This document shows, one piece after another, positions 46,082 to 54,959 of a DNA stretch of 64,000 nt. The position numbers were made by a program, and so were the translations under genes. The notes beneath the pieces are model-generated. The model was given only the letters and a program-made list of their open reading frames with translations, did not search any database and had not been told where the DNA came from. The stretch covers positions 62,001 through 126,000 of the forward strand of contig NZ_WKJJ01000009.1 of NCBI RefSeq assembly GCF_009674485.1, read 5' to 3'. Origin of the DNA: Pseudoduganella rivuli (GTDB taxonomy: Bacteria > Pseudomonadota > Gammaproteobacteria > Burkholderiales > Burkholderiaceae_D). The stretch's first letter is position 1. Every line of letters starts with the position of its first letter.

Positions 46082-46471
46082 ATGATCAAAGGTTCCTGCC
46101 TGTGCGGCGCAGTGCACTGGACGTTCGATGGCCAACCGGATGGCGCGACCGCATGCAATTGCACGGCGTGCCGCCGTTACGGCACGCTGTGGGCTTACGA
46201 CTATGAAAACGAAGGGATCCACGTTACCGGTCAAACGCGGCCCTTCGTTCGCGGCACCGCGCTGGAATTCCACTTTTGCCCGACATGCGGCTGCATCGCA
46301 TTCTGGCGCGGCCTGCGCATCGACGAACTCGGACGCCGCCGCATTGCCGTCAATTTGCGCCTGGCCGAACCGGAAGCGGTGGCGGCCATTCCGATCGATC
46401 ATTTCGACGGACTCGATACTTTTGACGATTTGCCGCGTGATGGGCGCTGCGTGGCGGATTACTGGTTTTGA
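46082..46471 (+). CDS. GFA-family (CENP-V/GFA domain) zinc protein
   Basis: The product is 129 aa. The zinc cysteines of the family are present: GSCLCGAV, CNCTACRRYG and HFCPTCGCI. Members are annotated as glutathione-dependent formaldehyde-activating enzymes, but many bind other thiol adducts. GGGAG precedes the start. It is part of a closely spaced run of small genes. Confidence 0.87.
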   Translation: MIKGSCLCGAVHWTFDGQPDGATACNCTACRRYGTLWAYDYENEGIHVTGQTRPFVRGTALEFHFCPTCGCIAFWRGLRIDELGRRRIAVNLRLAEPEAVAAIPIDHFDGLDTFDDLPRDGRCVADYWF

Positions 46472-46505
46472 CGGCGCTGCTTCAGCAGTTGAAGGGGATC
46501 GGTGC

Positions 46506-47051
46506 ATGACTGCAAATTCATTCGGGGACCTGATCACCATATTGCAGCAGCGCTTCGAAAAAAACATGCCACGCCACCCGGCACTGGACTGGCACGCCGT
46601 GCAAGCCAGGCTGGATAGCCATCCTGAACATCTGCGCGCCTTGCAGGCAATGGAAAACACGGGCGGTGAACCCGATGTCATTGCATATGACGAAGCCACC
46701 GGCGCATGCACGTTTTGCGACTGCGTATCGGAAAGCCCCGCCGGCCGGCGCAGCCTGTGCTTTGACGATCAGGCGCTGGAATCCCGCAAGCAAAACAAGC
46801 CTGCCGGCAGCGCCATGGCGATGGCCGCGGCGATGGGCATTACGATGTTGACAGAGGACCAGTATCGCGAATTACAACAACTGGGCGAATTCGACCGGAA
46901 AACTTCCAGCTGGATTCAAACCCCGTCAAACATCAGGAAACTAGGCGGCGCACTGTTTTGCGACCGCCGCTATGATCACGTCTTCACTTATCACAATGGC
47001 GCGGAATCGTACTATGCGGTACGGGGATTTCGCGGCCAGCTCAAGGTTTAA
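46506..47051 (+). CDS. DUF4256 family protein
   Basis: The product is 181 aa from the ATG at 46506. It is soluble and has no signal. Family features are the opening LITILQQRFEKNMPRHPALDW, a central ALQAMENTGGEPDVI, and the C-terminal WIQTPSNIRKLGGALFCDRRYDHVF. Members are annotated only as conserved proteins of unknown function. It lies 3 bp before the next gene. Confidence 0.82.
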   Translation: MTANSFGDLITILQQRFEKNMPRHPALDWHAVQARLDSHPEHLRALQAMENTGGEPDVIAYDEATGACTFCDCVSESPAGRRSLCFDDQALESRKQNKPAGSAMAMAAAMGITMLTEDQYRELQQLGEFDRKTSSWIQTPSNIRKLGGALFCDRRYDHVFTYHNGAESYYAVRGFRGQLKV

Positions 47052-47054
47052 TCA

Positions 47055-47441
47055 ATGAAAAAACATCTGCTGGCGATGGCCGCCCTGGCGACCATCATCG
47101 TTGCCAACGCCACCGCTGCCCCAACTGCAGCACCGGTGCGCGCGGAAATCGACGGGCTGCTCGGCAAACTGCAAACCTCCGGCTGCCAGTTCAACCGCAA
47201 CGGTTCCTGGTACAGCGGCGCGGAAGCGAAATCGCACTTGCTGCGCAAGCTGGAATACTTCGAAGACAAAAGCAATGTAAAAACCACGGAACAGTTCATT
47301 GAACTGGCCGCATCGAAGAGCAGTTCGTCCGGCAAGCCATATCAGGTCAAATGCGGTAACGCGGCGGCCGTACCGAGCCAGCAATGGCTGAGCACGGAAT
47401 TGAACGCTATCCGGGCGTCCACCGCCCACGGCAAACCATAA
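47055..47441 (+). CDS. DUF5329-like secreted protein
   Basis: The product is 128 aa with a signal peptide (MKKHLLAMAALATIIVANATA). The mature part contains EIDGLLGKLQTSGCQFNRNGSWYSGAEAKSHL and a second Cys in VKCGN, likely forming a disulfide in the periplasm. The pattern fits the DUF5329 group; function unknown. It is three bases after the DUF4256 gene. Confidence 0.72.
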   Translation: MKKHLLAMAALATIIVANATAAPTAAPVRAEIDGLLGKLQTSGCQFNRNGSWYSGAEAKSHLLRKLEYFEDKSNVKTTEQFIELAASKSSSSGKPYQVKCGNAAAVPSQQWLSTELNAIRASTAHGKP

Positions 47442-47447
47442 CCCGCG

Positions 47448-48131
47448 ATGCGCTCCCTGCCATTTCTCTTGACACTTCCTCTTGCTTGCGCGGCGTCGCC
47501 ACAAGTACTGCTCTCGGCCCACACAGAGTCCAAACTGAAGGGAGGTATCACGCCTCCGGACGCAGTGGCACAACTCATTCTTCGCAATGAGCCTGATGAC
47601 GTGGCATGGCTGCACGAATGCATGACTGAAAAAGGGTTCGGAAAGAAAGCTACTGCTAAATTCTTTACCGCAAAAGCACTCCACCTGAACGGAGACGGTG
47701 TCACTGATTACTTTGTCCGGCCCGCTCTTCGACCGTACTGCCAGGCGTTTTATGGGGCACACCTGTTCCGATACTGGTTCATCATCGGCCATCGCATGCA
47801 AGGCAAGACGACGTACAAAATCGTGTTCAAGAACGGTGGAGATGAAGCACGTATCCTGGCCAATGTGACCAATGGCTACCATGACCTGGCGTTGATAGGG
47901 CATACCGCTGCCGAAGCGTACACGACCACGTGGCGGTTCAATGGCAAGCACTACGCACAGGCAGGCTGCATTCGGCAAGTCATGGGAGACAATGGCTGGA
48001 CAGGCGACTCGCCCTGCCCCGCCATTGACGACAGCTCAGACAGCGACGAGGTTACCGCAACACCCCCAGATCCATCACCACCCCGCTCTTCAACATCGCC
48101 ACCATCCCCACTTCCGGCAGCGGGCGGCTGA
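47448..48131 (+). CDS. Uncharacterised secreted protein with overlapping proline-rich tail
   Basis: The product is 227 aa with a likely signal peptide (...PLACAASPQ). I do not recognise a family for residues about 20-195 (ALHLNGDGVTDYFVRP resembles calcium/FG-GAP-like lines, CTMK-like Cys scattered). The final ~26 residues, PPDPSPPRSSTSPPSPLPAAGG, are read entirely from DNA that on the other strand encodes the end of the GGDEF-EAL protein. The natural end was probably lost by a small deletion or frameshift, so the tail may be meaningless. Confidence 0.6.
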   Translation: MRSLPFLLTLPLACAASPQVLLSAHTESKLKGGITPPDAVAQLILRNEPDDVAWLHECMTEKGFGKKATAKFFTAKALHLNGDGVTDYFVRPALRPYCQAFYGAHLFRYWFIIGHRMQGKTTYKIVFKNGGDEARILANVTNGYHDLALIGHTAAEAYTTTWRFNGKHYAQAGCIRQVMGDNGWTGDSPCPAIDDSSDSDEVTATPPDPSPPRSSTSPPSPLPAAGG

Positions 48132-49938
48132 AGTAGTAGCCCTGGATTTCATCGCAGCCTTGCGCCGCCAGCAGGCGCAACTGGCCTTCGGTTTCCACAC
48201 CTTCGGCGATGGTGCGCAAGCCCAGGCTGTGGGCGAGGCGGATCACGGCGGTGACGATGGAGCGGTCTTCCGCATCGTTGACCAGGCCGCGCGTAAAGGA
48301 CTGGTCGATCTTCAGCTTATCGACCGGGAAGCGCTTCAGGTAACTGAGGTTCGAATACCCGGTGCCGAAGTCGTCGATGGCCATGGCAATGCCCACTGCT
48401 TTCAGGCGGTGCATCAGCGCGATCGACGCTTCCGGGTCATCCATCGACAGGCTTTCCGTCAATTCGAATTCCAGCAGCGATGGTTCCAGGTCGTACTTTT
48501 CCAGCATTTCCTGCAACATCGGTTCCAGGCTCTGGTGCGAGAATTGCGAAGCGGCCACGTTGACCGCCACCGGCACCACCGGCACGCCGGCATCGATCCA
48601 TTTGCGCAACGTGGCGCAAGCCTTGTCCAGCACCCACGAGCCGATGGCCGTGATCAAATTGCTTTCCTCCGCCACCGGGATGAATTGCATCGGCGGCACC
48701 AGCCCCAGTTCCGGCGATTGCCAGCGCAGCAACGCCTCCAGCCCAATGACGCGGCCGCTGGCCAGGTCGATTTGCGGCTGGTAGTGCAGCACGAATTCAT
48801 CGCGCTGCAATGCGCGCAATAACCCCTGCTCCAGGGTCACGCGCGCGTCGAGGCGGTTCTGCATTTCCTGCGTAAAGAACTGGAAGCCATTGCGACCCGC
48901 TTCCTTGGCCCGGTACATCGCGATATCCGCCTGGCGCAGCAAGTTTTCCGCCTGCGCGCCATCTTCCGGGAACAGCGACAAGCCCATGCTGCCCGTGATC
49001 ACATGTTCCTGCCCTGCCAGCATCACCGGTTTGGCCAGGTTGTTGCCGATGCGTTCGGCGATCATGCCGGGGGTGGTGTCACCCAGCGGGCTGTCGAGCA
49101 GGATGACGAATTCGTCGCCGCCCAGACGCGCCACCGTGTCGAATTCCCGCACGCTGTGGCGCAGGTTTTCCGCGACAGCGCGCAATAAATCGTCGCCCAC
49201 CGCATGGCCCAGCGTATCGTTGACTTGCTTGAATTTGTCGAGGTCGATGAAGATCACGGCCAGCCGTTCGTGCCGGCGCTCGGCACGCTTGATCGCATGG
49301 CCCAGGCGGTCCAGGAACAGCGCGCGGTTCGGCAAGCCCGTCAACTGGTCGTGCGTGGCCTGGTGCTCGATGGCTTTTTCGTGCAGGCGCCGTTCCGTGA
49401 CGTCGTGCGCCACGCTCATCACGGCATCGGCATTGTTGAACCAGATGCGGCTGGCAAAAAATTCCACTTCGACCTGTTCGCCATCGAGGCGCGCCACGCG
49501 CAGCGCCTTGCGCGGCACCAGTTGCGCCATCGCGATATCGCTGTAGGTGCCGGCCTGGGCCTGTTGATGGCAATCGGCGGCAATCCGCTCCATGGCTTGC
49601 GTGCCCAGCAACTGGTCCGGCGCATGGGCGCCAAACAAGTGCAGCGCGGCCGGATTCATGAAGATGATCTTGCCGTCCGCGTGGATCCAGATCGCATCGG
49701 GGATCAATTCCACCAGCGTACGGTAGCGCGCTTCGCTTTCCTCGATATGGGTGTTCAGCTGGCGCAGGTTCTGGTTGATGTCATACAGCTCCCGGCTCTT
49801 TTGTTCGAGCAGGGTTTCCGCTTCCTTGCGGGCCGCGCGCTCACGCAACAGGCTGCGCGACGCGACCGTCGGCACCGCCACTTGCGGCGCCAGGGGGAAG
49901 CCGGGCGGCGCTGCGCCGCCTGTGTCTAACTGAGTCAT
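48052..49938 (-). CDS. PAS-GGDEF-EAL c-di-GMP enzyme, H-NOX partner
   Basis: The product is 628 aa. A coiled coil (about 30-68) leads into a PAS domain (about 70-190), GGDEF domain (195-355, intact GGDEF at 273-277, inhibitory RxxD at 264-267) and EAL domain (365-625, EAL at 401-403, DDFGTGYSNL). Both active sites look intact, so it may make and break c-di-GMP. There is no membrane segment or signal. The start overlaps the stop of the H-NOX gene by 4 bp. In Shewanella and Legionella, H-NOX proteins regulate such enzymes in response to nitric oxide. Confidence 0.92.
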   Translation of the reverse strand: MTQLDTGGAAPPGFPLAPQVAVPTVASRSLLRERAARKEAETLLEQKSRELYDINQNLRQLNTHIEESEARYRTLVELIPDAIWIHADGKIIFMNPAALHLFGAHAPDQLLGTQAMERIAADCHQQAQAGTYSDIAMAQLVPRKALRVARLDGEQVEVEFFASRIWFNNADAVMSVAHDVTERRLHEKAIEHQATHDQLTGLPNRALFLDRLGHAIKRAERRHERLAVIFIDLDKFKQVNDTLGHAVGDDLLRAVAENLRHSVREFDTVARLGGDEFVILLDSPLGDTTPGMIAERIGNNLAKPVMLAGQEHVITGSMGLSLFPEDGAQAENLLRQADIAMYRAKEAGRNGFQFFTQEMQNRLDARVTLEQGLLRALQRDEFVLHYQPQIDLASGRVIGLEALLRWQSPELGLVPPMQFIPVAEESNLITAIGSWVLDKACATLRKWIDAGVPVVPVAVNVAASQFSHQSLEPMLQEMLEKYDLEPSLLEFELTESLSMDDPEASIALMHRLKAVGIAMAIDDFGTGYSNLSYLKRFPVDKLKIDQSFTRGLVNDAEDRSIVTAVIRLAHSLGLRTIAEGVETEGQLRLLAAQGCDEIQGYYFSRPLPEVGMVAMLKSGVVMDLGVLR

Positions 49939-50486
49939 ACGGCGTCGAGTTGCAGGTGGAAACGGGTGCGGTGCAGGTTGCCTTCTTTTTCCAGGTCAGT
50001 GCGGGTGACCTTGATCGGTTCCTGGAAGTGCGCGATACAGCCATCGATCAGGCCGGCCGCCAGGTCGGCAAAGCCGCGCGGCGAGCTGTACAGCAACTCC
50101 AGTTGATCCGGTGCAGGCCGTGTGCACGGCAGTGTCGGCAGTTCCGCGTCCGGGTACAGCTTGCGCACTTCGACGTGGATCACGTCGTCGATGCGGCTGA
50201 GGAAATCAAACACGCAATTGGCGTCCTGGAACAGCACCGGATACGACTCCGAGAAGCGCTGGAACAAATGGTGGCCAAACAGGTGGATCAGCGCGGGAAT
50301 CGGCATGCCGGTGGCATTGGACAGCGCCATCACGAGCCGCACCAGTTCCGCGTGGTCATAGGTGCCAACCGACGTGTACGCGCCATCGTTCGGCAAGTCC
50401 GCTTCCGTGATGATGCGATCGAGCATGTCCAGGCCCATGCGGGACTCGACCAATTCCATAAATTCCGTAAAAACAACGCCCTTCAT
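49935..50486 (-). CDS. H-NOX haem nitric-oxide-binding sensor
   Basis: The product is 183 aa from the ATG at 50486 (MKGVVFTEFMELVES, the usual H-NOX opening). The proximal haem ligand is His104 in VIHVEVRKLYPDAELP. The YxSxR haem-propionate clamp is YSSPR (133-137). No distal Tyr of the oxygen-binding type is evident, so it should be NO-selective. It is cytoplasmic. Its stop overlaps the start of the GGDEF-EAL gene, and the two proteins almost certainly form a NO-responsive c-di-GMP switch. Confidence 0.92.
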   Translation of the reverse strand: MKGVVFTEFMELVESRMGLDMLDRIITEADLPNDGAYTSVGTYDHAELVRLVMALSNATGMPIPALIHLFGHHLFQRFSESYPVLFQDANCVFDFLSRIDDVIHVEVRKLYPDAELPTLPCTRPAPDQLELLYSSPRGFADLAAGLIDGCIAHFQEPIKVTRTDLEKEGNLHRTRFHLQLDAV

Positions 50487-50542
50487 GGCGGTCTCTCCCG
50501 TAGGTTTCCCAGCCGCCAGTATAAACGTTGCAGTGGACAACG

Positions 50543-51601
50543 TCAGTTCGTCACATTTGAACCTTCGTCGACACTGCTGGTCCAGTTGCGTAATAACCCC
50601 ATGGCCACCGCCAGCAAGGTCGGACCGATGAACAAACCGACAAATCCGAACGCCAGCACGCCCCCCATTACGCCAAGCAACACTAGCAAGAATGGCAAGC
50701 TGCTGCCGCGGCTGATCAACATGGGCTTGACCACGTTGTCGACGCCGGAAATGAGGAACACGCCCCACACCACCATGAAGATCGCCCAGCCCGTGCTGCC
50801 CTGGTTGAACAGCCAGACTGCCGCGCCGCCCCAGATCAGCGGTGGTCCGACGGGGACCAGCGAAAACAGGAATGTCGCCACGGCCAATAGCGCCACGCCG
50901 GGTACGCCGGCAATGAGGAAACCGGCCGCCGCCACGGCCGCCTGCGCCAGCGCCGTTCCCAGCAGGCCGTACATGACGCCCCGGACGGTACGGCTGACGG
51001 TATCGGCCACTTCCTCCGCATGTTCGCCCATGATTTTCACCATCCCCGTGCGCAGCGCCGCCAGCAGCACCAGGCCATCGCGGTACAGGAAGAAACAAAC
51101 GAACGCGGCCAGGCTCACTTGCGCCACGCCGCTGCCCAGCACCATGCCGCCGCCCAGGACGATCTTGCGGGCCGGCTCCATGTAGCGCTTGGCCAGCGCC
51201 ATCATTTCATCGCGGCTGCCGATCAGCTTGCGCAGGTAGGTGTCCGCCTGTTCGCCCACCATGGGGATGTCTTTCAGCCACGCCGGCGGCTCGAATGTGC
51301 CATCGGCCATCGCGTCGCGTACATGGTCCACCACTTCCCCCGCATGGTCGGCGATATTCCACGTGACCAGGGCCAGCGGCAGGATGATCACCAGCACCAG
51401 CGATACGGTCATGATGGCGGCCGCCAGTGTCTTGCGCTGCCGGCAGCGGTGCAGCAGCATCAGGAACAGGGGCCAGGAGGAAATTGTGATGGCGGCGGCA
51501 AACAGGATGGCCGCCAGGAAGGGGTGCAGCACCACCAGGCAACCGATCACCAGGAAGATGACGGCAGCCAGGCGGGTGTAGGGTTGAAAACGTTTTTCCA
51601 A
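50543..51601 (-). CDS. AI-2E-family (PerM) transporter
   Basis: The product is 352 aa with about eight membrane segments and a soluble loop (about 95-155). Family marks are VPVGPPLIWGGAAVWLF and the C-terminal GGVLAFGFVGLFIGPTLLAVA. The name comes from TqsA, but many members carry other substrates such as Na+/H+ exchange, so the substrate is open. It is unrelated in function to the flanking H-NOX and oxidase genes. Confidence 0.85.
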   Translation of the reverse strand: MEKRFQPYTRLAAVIFLVIGCLVVLHPFLAAILFAAAITISSWPLFLMLLHRCRQRKTLAAAIMTVSLVLVIILPLALVTWNIADHAGEVVDHVRDAMADGTFEPPAWLKDIPMVGEQADTYLRKLIGSRDEMMALAKRYMEPARKIVLGGGMVLGSGVAQVSLAAFVCFFLYRDGLVLLAALRTGMVKIMGEHAEEVADTVSRTVRGVMYGLLGTALAQAAVAAAGFLIAGVPGVALLAVATFLFSLVPVGPPLIWGGAAVWLFNQGSTGWAIFMVVWGVFLISGVDNVVKPMLISRGSSLPFLLVLLGVMGGVLAFGFVGLFIGPTLLAVAMGLLRNWTSSVDEGSNVTN

Positions 51602-51637
51602 GGCGGTTCCCCGGTGTTATCCAGAGAACCTACTGTA

Positions 51638-52231
51638 TCAGGAAAGCAGCAATTTCAGGTCGTGAACGATGGCAGCGGGATCCTGCTTGTCCCGCACGTA
51701 CAGGCGGATCTTGCCATTCTTGTCGAACACGAAGGTTGCCGCCGTGTGCTCGATGGTATAGCTGTCCGGCGTCTTGCCGGGCACCTTGTTGTAGATGACC
51801 TTGAATTCCTTGGCGGCCGCAGCCGTCTGCTCCGGCGTGCCGCGCAGGCCGACGAAGCGCTTGTCAAAGCCCGGCACGTATTGCTGCAGCAATTCCTGCG
51901 TATCGCGTTCCGGGTCCAGGGTCACGAACAGGACTTGCACCTGGTCCGCCTGCGGGCCCAGCTGCTGCATGACATTGGCCATGTTGGCCAAGGTCGTCGG
52001 GCACACTTCCGGGCATTGCGTAAAGCCGAAAAACACGGCAATCACTTTGCCCTTGTAGGTGTCCAGCGTGACAGGCTTGCCCGTATGGTCGGTCAGCGAC
52101 AGTTTTTCCGCATAGCTCAGGCCCGTCAAATCCGTATTCTGGAATTGCAGTTTGTCCGGGCCCTTGTTACAGCCGGCGACGGACAGCGCCAGGGCTGCGG
52201 ACAACATCACGGCAAGCAGTTTTTTCATCAT
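51638..52231 (-). CDS. SCO1/SenC copper chaperone for cytochrome oxidase
   Basis: The product is a 197-aa lipoprotein: lipobox LSVAGC with Cys21. The thioredoxin-like domain carries the copper ligands Cys73/Cys77 (CPEVC) and His162 (TIEHTAA), the full SCO set. It delivers copper to the CuA site of subunit II in the periplasm. The ATG shares one base with the ctaB stop (TAATG), so translation is coupled; there is no ribosome site of its own. Confidence 0.92.
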   Translation of the reverse strand: MMKKLLAVMLSAALALSVAGCNKGPDKLQFQNTDLTGLSYAEKLSLTDHTGKPVTLDTYKGKVIAVFFGFTQCPEVCPTTLANMANVMQQLGPQADQVQVLFVTLDPERDTQELLQQYVPGFDKRFVGLRGTPEQTAAAAKEFKVIYNKVPGKTPDSYTIEHTAATFVFDKNGKIRLYVRDKQDPAAIVHDLKLLLS

Positions 52232-53133
52232 TAAATTTTGATGTAATGGTCCACCAGCAGCGCGGCGAACAACAGGGACAGGTAAATGATCGACCACGCG
52301 AACGCCTTGCGCGCCACCAGGTCGCTGTAGTGGCGGTGGATGCGCCAGCCATGCCACAGGAAGATGGCGTTCAGCACGATCGCGCTGGCCAGGTAAATCA
52401 GGCCGCTCATCTTGACGGCGAATGGCAGCAACGTCGTTGCCGCCAGTGCGATCGAATACAGCCAGACATTGAATCCCGTGAATTGCATGCCGTGCGTGAC
52501 GGGCAGCATCGGCAACCCGGATTTCGCATAATCGTCGCGGCGGTACATGGCCAGCGCCCAGAAGTGCGGCGGAGTCCAGACAAAGATGATCATCACCAGC
52601 AGCCACGCCTGCATCGGCACGTCGTTGGCGACCGCAGCCCAGCCCAGCGCGGGCGGCATGGCGCCGGACAGGCCGCCAATCACGATATTTTGCGGCGTGG
52701 CGGGTTTCAAAATCATCGTATAGATGACGGCATAGCCGACAAAGGTGACGAAGGTCAGCCACATCGTCAGCGGATTGACCAGTGCATACAGCACCCACAT
52801 GCCGGCGCCGCCAATCACGGCTGAAAACACCACGGTTTCCATCGGCGAGATTTCACCCTGCGCCATCGGCCGGCGGGCCGTGCGGGCCATGCGCGCATCG
52901 ATTTCACGCTCGACCAGGCAATTGACGGCAAACGCCGCGCCGGCCAGCAGCCAGATGCCGAGGGTGGCGGCCACCACGACTTTCCAGTCAGGCAACGATT
53001 CGCTGGCCAGGAACATGCCGATGACGGCGCAAAACACCGCCAGTTGCGTGACGCGCGGTTTCGTCAGCGCCCAGTATTGGGATATGCGGGACATGCGATG
53101 GCTCGGTTTATGGGTAACAGTCTGGGTCGTCAT
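52231..53133 (-). CDS. ctaB: Protohaem IX farnesyltransferase (haem O synthase)
   Basis: The product is 300 aa with nine membrane segments. UbiA-type prenyltransferase motifs are present: NCLVEREIDARMARTARRP and the second Asp-rich loop YRRDDYAKSGLPMLP. It converts haem B to haem O, the first step to haem A. Its start shares a base with the ctaA stop and its stop shares a base with the SCO start, making a tightly coupled ctaA-ctaB-sco unit. Confidence 0.95.
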   Translation of the reverse strand: MTTQTVTHKPSHRMSRISQYWALTKPRVTQLAVFCAVIGMFLASESLPDWKVVVAATLGIWLLAGAAFAVNCLVEREIDARMARTARRPMAQGEISPMETVVFSAVIGGAGMWVLYALVNPLTMWLTFVTFVGYAVIYTMILKPATPQNIVIGGLSGAMPPALGWAAVANDVPMQAWLLVMIIFVWTPPHFWALAMYRRDDYAKSGLPMLPVTHGMQFTGFNVWLYSIALAATTLLPFAVKMSGLIYLASAIVLNAIFLWHGWRIHRHYSDLVARKAFAWSIIYLSLLFAALLVDHYIKI

Positions 53134-54302
53134 TACTGGTGCCTGGAAGGCGCCGCTGCGCGCAAAGTGTTGATTTCGCTATGCAGGGCCGTGTCGAATT
53201 GATGCTTAGCCCGGTAGTTTAACATGGCCAGCATCAAGACCAGCATCGCCGCGCCGCCGTTATGCAGTACGGCGATGGTCAGCGGGAAGTTCAGATAGAT
53301 GGTGGCGATGCCCGTCACCACCTGCACGCCCAGCACCGTGGCGATGCCGCGCGCCAGTTTTGTCATGCCGGCAATGTTCCAGGCGCGATAAGCGGTATAG
53401 CCCGCCACCGCCGCCACCATCAGCGCGAAATTGCGGTGCACCCAGTGCACGGCCGTCAGCGCCTCGAACGGCAGGTAGTGGCCGGTGGCCGTCTTGCCCA
53501 GTTCGCGCCACAAATGGAAACCATGTTCGAAATCCATGGCCGGCACCCACTGGCCGCCACACTTGGGGAATTCCGTGCACGCCAGGGTGGCGTAGTTAGT
53601 ACTTACCCACGCACCCAGCGCCAGTTGCATGGCGACTACCACGCCGGACGCCACCGCCAGCCAGCGGATCGCGCGCAACACGGGCGGCGGCGCGGCCGGA
53701 CGGGCTTTCTTGCCCGTCAACGCATCATGCACGGTATTCTGGCGGGAACCGAACCACACCAGCAGCGCCAATAACCCCATGCCCAGCAACAGGTGGCCGG
53801 TGACGATGACCGGCTGCAATTTCATGGTAACGGTCCAGGCGCCGAATGCGCCCTGCAGGCAAACGAAGAAAAACAAAAACGTCGGCATGGCGGGCTCGAA
53901 ACCGGGACGCTTGAATTTGCGCCACTGTATCCAGGCGGTGGCCATCATGGCCACGATCAGCACGCCGATCCCCATTGCCAGGTAGCGGTGGATCATTTCC
54001 ACCCACGCCTTGAACACCGTGACGGGGCCGGTCGGCTGCAGCGCTTCCGCCGCCGCGATTTCCGCATGCGCGAGGAAGGGATTGGCCAGGCCATAGCAGC
54101 CGGGCCAGTCCGGGCAACCCAGGCCGGAATCCGTCAGGCGGGTGAACGCGCCAAACACGATCAGGTCGAACGTGAGGAACACGCAAGTCCACACCAGTTT
54201 GCGGTACTTGTTTTCATCCGACGACATCCACACCATGGCCGCCGGCAGCATTGCCACCAGCAAGCCCGTGATGAGCATTTGCGCAAGGGAAGTCACATGC
54301 AT
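53133..54302 (-). CDS. ctaA: Haem A synthase (COX15/CtaA)
   Basis: The product is 389 aa with eight membrane segments. Conserved haem-ligand histidines are seen in VEMIHRYLA, TGHLLLGMG, FEHGFHLWREL and VHWVHRNFA, and the Cys pair between segments (ACTEFPKCGG) is present. It oxidises haem O to haem A. GAGGAAACCGCC precedes the ATG. The N-terminus is slightly long; an internal Met nine codons in is possible. Confidence 0.94.
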   Translation of the reverse strand: MHVTSLAQMLITGLLVAMLPAAMVWMSSDENKYRKLVWTCVFLTFDLIVFGAFTRLTDSGLGCPDWPGCYGLANPFLAHAEIAAAEALQPTGPVTVFKAWVEMIHRYLAMGIGVLIVAMMATAWIQWRKFKRPGFEPAMPTFLFFFVCLQGAFGAWTVTMKLQPVIVTGHLLLGMGLLALLVWFGSRQNTVHDALTGKKARPAAPPPVLRAIRWLAVASGVVVAMQLALGAWVSTNYATLACTEFPKCGGQWVPAMDFEHGFHLWRELGKTATGHYLPFEALTAVHWVHRNFALMVAAVAGYTAYRAWNIAGMTKLARGIATVLGVQVVTGIATIYLNFPLTIAVLHNGGAAMLVLMLAMLNYRAKHQFDTALHSEINTLRAAAPSRHQ

Positions 54303-54323
54303 GGCGGTTTCCTCAACATGTCC

Positions 54324-54959
54324 TTAGCCGATGGCCGACGCTTTCAGCACCTTGCCCAGGTCTTTTTTCACCTTCGACGGATCCGCGTCTTTCGGGAAAC
54401 GCATCATCAGGTTGCCCAGCGGGTCGATCAGGTAGATATGGTCGGAAGCCTTGCCGCCCTGCTCCACCGGCAGCCACTTCTGCACGGCATCCAGCGGCGC
54501 GCGCAACATGCGGGTGCCGTCATTGACGCGCAGCAGCACGGTTTCCAGCGGTTCGTTATCCGTGATCAGCCACACGCGTTCGATGCGGCTCGCTTCCTTG
54601 CCCTGCATGGTGCGCAGCTGGCGCATGGCGAACAACTGGTCCTGGCACGCCTGGGCGCAATCGGACGGGCCCACTTTCAGCATGATCCACTTGCCCTTGT
54701 AATCGTCCAGCGTACCGGGCTTGCCATCGAGCTGCGTACTGGCCATGGCCGGGATCGGATGTTGGCGGGGGTCGAGCAGCGCGCCGTAATTGGTGCGTCC
54801 TTCCGGCTTGATCACGTAATACGTCAGGTACGACGCGATCATCGGCGCCGCGCACACGGCCAGCACGGCCAGCAATTTCCAACGCCCCCTGGAGCGCTGC
54901 GGCGCATTGCCTTGCGCATTTTCCTGCGCATTTCCCTGCTTAACTTGTTGCTTTTCCAC
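54324..54959 (-). CDS. SCO-like membrane-anchored thioredoxin-fold protein
   Basis: The product is 211 aa with a Gln/Asn-rich cytoplasmic N-terminus, one membrane segment (about 28-48) and a periplasmic domain. It carries CxxxC (Cys101/Cys105 in SDCAQAC) and a His in SDHIYLIDPLGN, so it looks like a diverged SCO. Its place between SURF1 and ctaA, overlapping SURF1 by 20 bp, implies a role in oxidase metallation or redox control of CuA thiols. Confidence 0.82.
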   Translation of the reverse strand: MEKQQVKQGNAQENAQGNAPQRSRGRWKLLAVLAVCAAPMIASYLTYYVIKPEGRTNYGALLDPRQHPIPAMASTQLDGKPGTLDDYKGKWIMLKVGPSDCAQACQDQLFAMRQLRTMQGKEASRIERVWLITDNEPLETVLLRVNDGTRMLRAPLDAVQKWLPVEQGGKASDHIYLIDPLGNLMMRFPKDADPSKVKKDLGKVLKASAIG

